The notes under the pieces are model-generated. The model was not told where the DNA came from. It ran no database searches and worked only from the letters and a program-made list of their open reading frames with translations. Below, piece by piece: positions 62,783 through 64,000 of a stretch of 64,000 nt of DNA (positions within the stretch are counted from its first letter, which is position 1; the number at the start of each line of letters is the position of its first letter). The position numbers and the translations under genes are program-made. The DNA is from DATBVX01 sp963705495 (lineage in GTDB: Bacteria; Pseudomonadota; Gammaproteobacteria; Steroidobacterales; Steroidobacteraceae): positions 248,001-312,000 of the forward strand of contig CAVPJQ010000005.1 in NCBI GenBank assembly GCA_963705495.1. Direction: 5' to 3'.

Positions 62783-64000
62783 ATGAAGAGAATGCTTGTC
62801 AATGCAACTCAGGCAGAAGAGTTGCGCGTCGCTTTGGTGGACGGCCAGAAACTTTACGACCTGTCGATTGAGATTCCCTCCCGGGAACAGAAAAAAGCTA
62901 ACGTCTATAAGGGTCGCATCACGCGGGTCGAGCCGAGCCTCGAAGCCGCGTTTGTCGACTATGGCGCGCAGCGCCACGGCTTCTTGCCGCTGAAAGAAGT
63001 CTCCCGCGAATACTTCCGCAACGATGCTCAACCGGGCGGCCGGATGAACATCAAGGAGCTCCTCCAGGAAGGCCAGGAGCTGGTCGTCCAGGTGGAGAAA
63101 GAGGAGCGCGGTAACAAGGGCGCTGCCTTGACGACCTTCGTCAGCCTTGCAGGCCGGTTCCTGGTGCTGATGCCGAACAATCCGCGCGCCGGTGGCGTCT
63201 CGCGCCGCATCGAGGGCGAGGAACGTGACCAGCTGCGCGAAGCCATGAACGATCTGCAGATCCCCGACGGCATGGGTGCGATCGTGCGCACCGCCGGCGT
63301 AGGTCGGTCGAGCGAGGAGCTGCAGTGGGATCTGAACAATCTGCGTAGCGCCTGGGAACTCATCGATGCCGCCGCCAAGGAGCGGAGCGCGCCGTTCCTG
63401 ATCTACCAGGAAGGCGATGCCGTGACGCGAGCGCTGCGCGATTATCTCTCGGATGATATCGGCGAGATCCTGATCGACGATGCCGGCGCTTATCAGAAGG
63501 CGCAGGAATACATGCAGCGCTTCATGCCCCCCGAGTATCAGCGCAAGCTCAAGATCTACCAGGACGAGGTGCCGCTGTTCACGCGTTTCCAGATCGAGAG
63601 CCAGATCGAGTCCGCGTACTCGCACAAAGTGACGCTGCCCTCCGGTGGGAGCCTGGTGATCGACCATGCCGAGGCGCTGGTATCGATCGACATCAACTCG
63701 GCGCGCTCGACGCGCGGTGGCGATATCGAGACCACGGCCTGCAACACCAATCTCGAGGCCGCCGACGAAGTGGCACGCCAGCTGCGCTTGCGCGACATCG
63801 GCGGCCTGATCGTCATCGATTTCATCGACATGGAGTCGCAGAAAAATCAGCGTGACGTCGAGGATCGCCTGCGCAACGCGGTGAAACAGGACAAAGCACG
63901 CATCCAGATCGGGCGGCTGTCCCGCTTCGGCCTGCTGGAAATGTCACGGCAGCGACTGCGCCCGAGTCTCGGTGAATCCACTCACATCGCCTGTCCGCGC
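62783..64000 (+). CDS. rne: Ribonuclease E, N-terminal part (runs off window)
   Basis: 406 codons without a stop; the gene continues beyond 64000. The S1 domain (from about residue 36, NVYKGRITRVEPSLEAAFVDYG) and the catalytic acidic residues (ALVSIDINSARSTRGGD and VIDFIDMESQKN) are present. The window ends in IACPR, at the start of the CPxC zinc-link that joins the dimer. RNase E starts mRNA decay and processes rRNA and tRNA. ATG 62783 gives MKRMLVNATQAEELRVAL, the family start. Confidence 0.97.
   Translation, partial: MKRMLVNATQAEELRVALVDGQKLYDLSIEIPSREQKKANVYKGRITRVEPSLEAAFVDYGAQRHGFLPLKEVSREYFRNDAQPGGRMNIKELLQEGQELVVQVEKEERGNKGAALTTFVSLAGRFLVLMPNNPRAGGVSRRIEGEERDQLREAMNDLQIPDGMGAIVRTAGVGRSSEELQWDLNNLRSAWELIDAAAKERSAPFLIYQEGDAVTRALRDYLSDDIGEILIDDAGAYQKAQEYMQRFMPPEYQRKLKIYQDEVPLFTRFQIESQIESAYSHKVTLPSGGSLVIDHAEALVSIDINSARSTRGGDIETTACNTNLEAADEVARQLRLRDIGGLIVIDFIDMESQKNQRDVEDRLRNAVKQDKARIQIGRLSRFGLLEMSRQRLRPSLGESTHIACPR

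Noticed and set aside
1..64000. CRISPR arrays, insertion sequences, prophage genes, integrases or rRNA/tRNA genes
   Set aside because: I looked for direct repeats with spacers, transposase-like frames, terminal inverted repeats and RNA gene signatures and found none that I can support.

Overview
The window is about 64 kb of GC-rich DNA from a gammaproteobacterium. Typical gene orders support this: yceD-rpmF-plsX-fabH, lptF-lptG divergent from pepA-holC-valS, hda-pgsA-DUF2066 divergent from purM-purN-DUF3108, and rluC divergent from rne. A Xanthomonadales, Nevskiales or Steroidobacterales-like lineage is possible, but that placement is inference.

Layout. 1-3053 (minus): the start of a V/A-type ATPase operon (coiled-coil G/H-like subunit, C-like subunit, I, and the first codons of K). 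3316-11139: a divergent extracellular electron transfer locus. Its minus arm encodes a c4-like dihaem cytochrome and a tetrahaem NapC/CymA-like quinol dehydrogenase. Its plus arm encodes an OmcA/MtrC-family decahaem lipoprotein, a DmsE/MtrA-family periplasmic decahaem cytochrome and an MtrB/PioB-family porin. 11238-13345: a hypothetical protein, cytochrome c' and a cytochrome b561-type protein. 13566-18799: a Gld-type ABC transporter with DUF4340 and RDD proteins. 18804-26225: LPS export (lptFG), pepA, holC and valS. 26290-32606: MoxR/DUF58/transglutaminase cluster, acyl-CoA-binding protein, MtfA-like peptidase and an MFS transporter. 32616-46485: housekeeping genes (prfC, rimI, uracil-DNA glycosylase, pssA, proS, lytic transglycosylase, acylphosphatase, wrbA, hda, pgsA, purM, purN, dcd, apbC). 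46605-51286: a HEAT-repeat/Ser-Thr kinase fusion followed by two PilT-family ATPases. 51421-64000: metG, a lone rnfB-like gene, nth, lexA with an SOS box, an Lpp-like lipoprotein convergent with an L,D-transpeptidase, fabH-plsX-rpmF-yceD, maf, rluC and the 5' two-fifths of rne.

The most striking system is the Mtr-type conduit. Electrons could pass from quinol through the NapC-like protein, via the soluble c4-like cytochrome, to the MtrA-like decahaem, through the porin, to the surface decahaem. The MtrA-like protein carries an unusual tandem heptad repeat, and the MtrC-like protein a collagen-like segment after its lipobox.

The first 38 kb contains many apparent frameshifts, including in normally essential genes (lptF, lptG, proS). 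From 38 kb to the end every gene reads through intact. This most likely reflects base-level sequence errors in part of the assembly. Composite genes are therefore annotated across their full extent, with the frame breaks noted.
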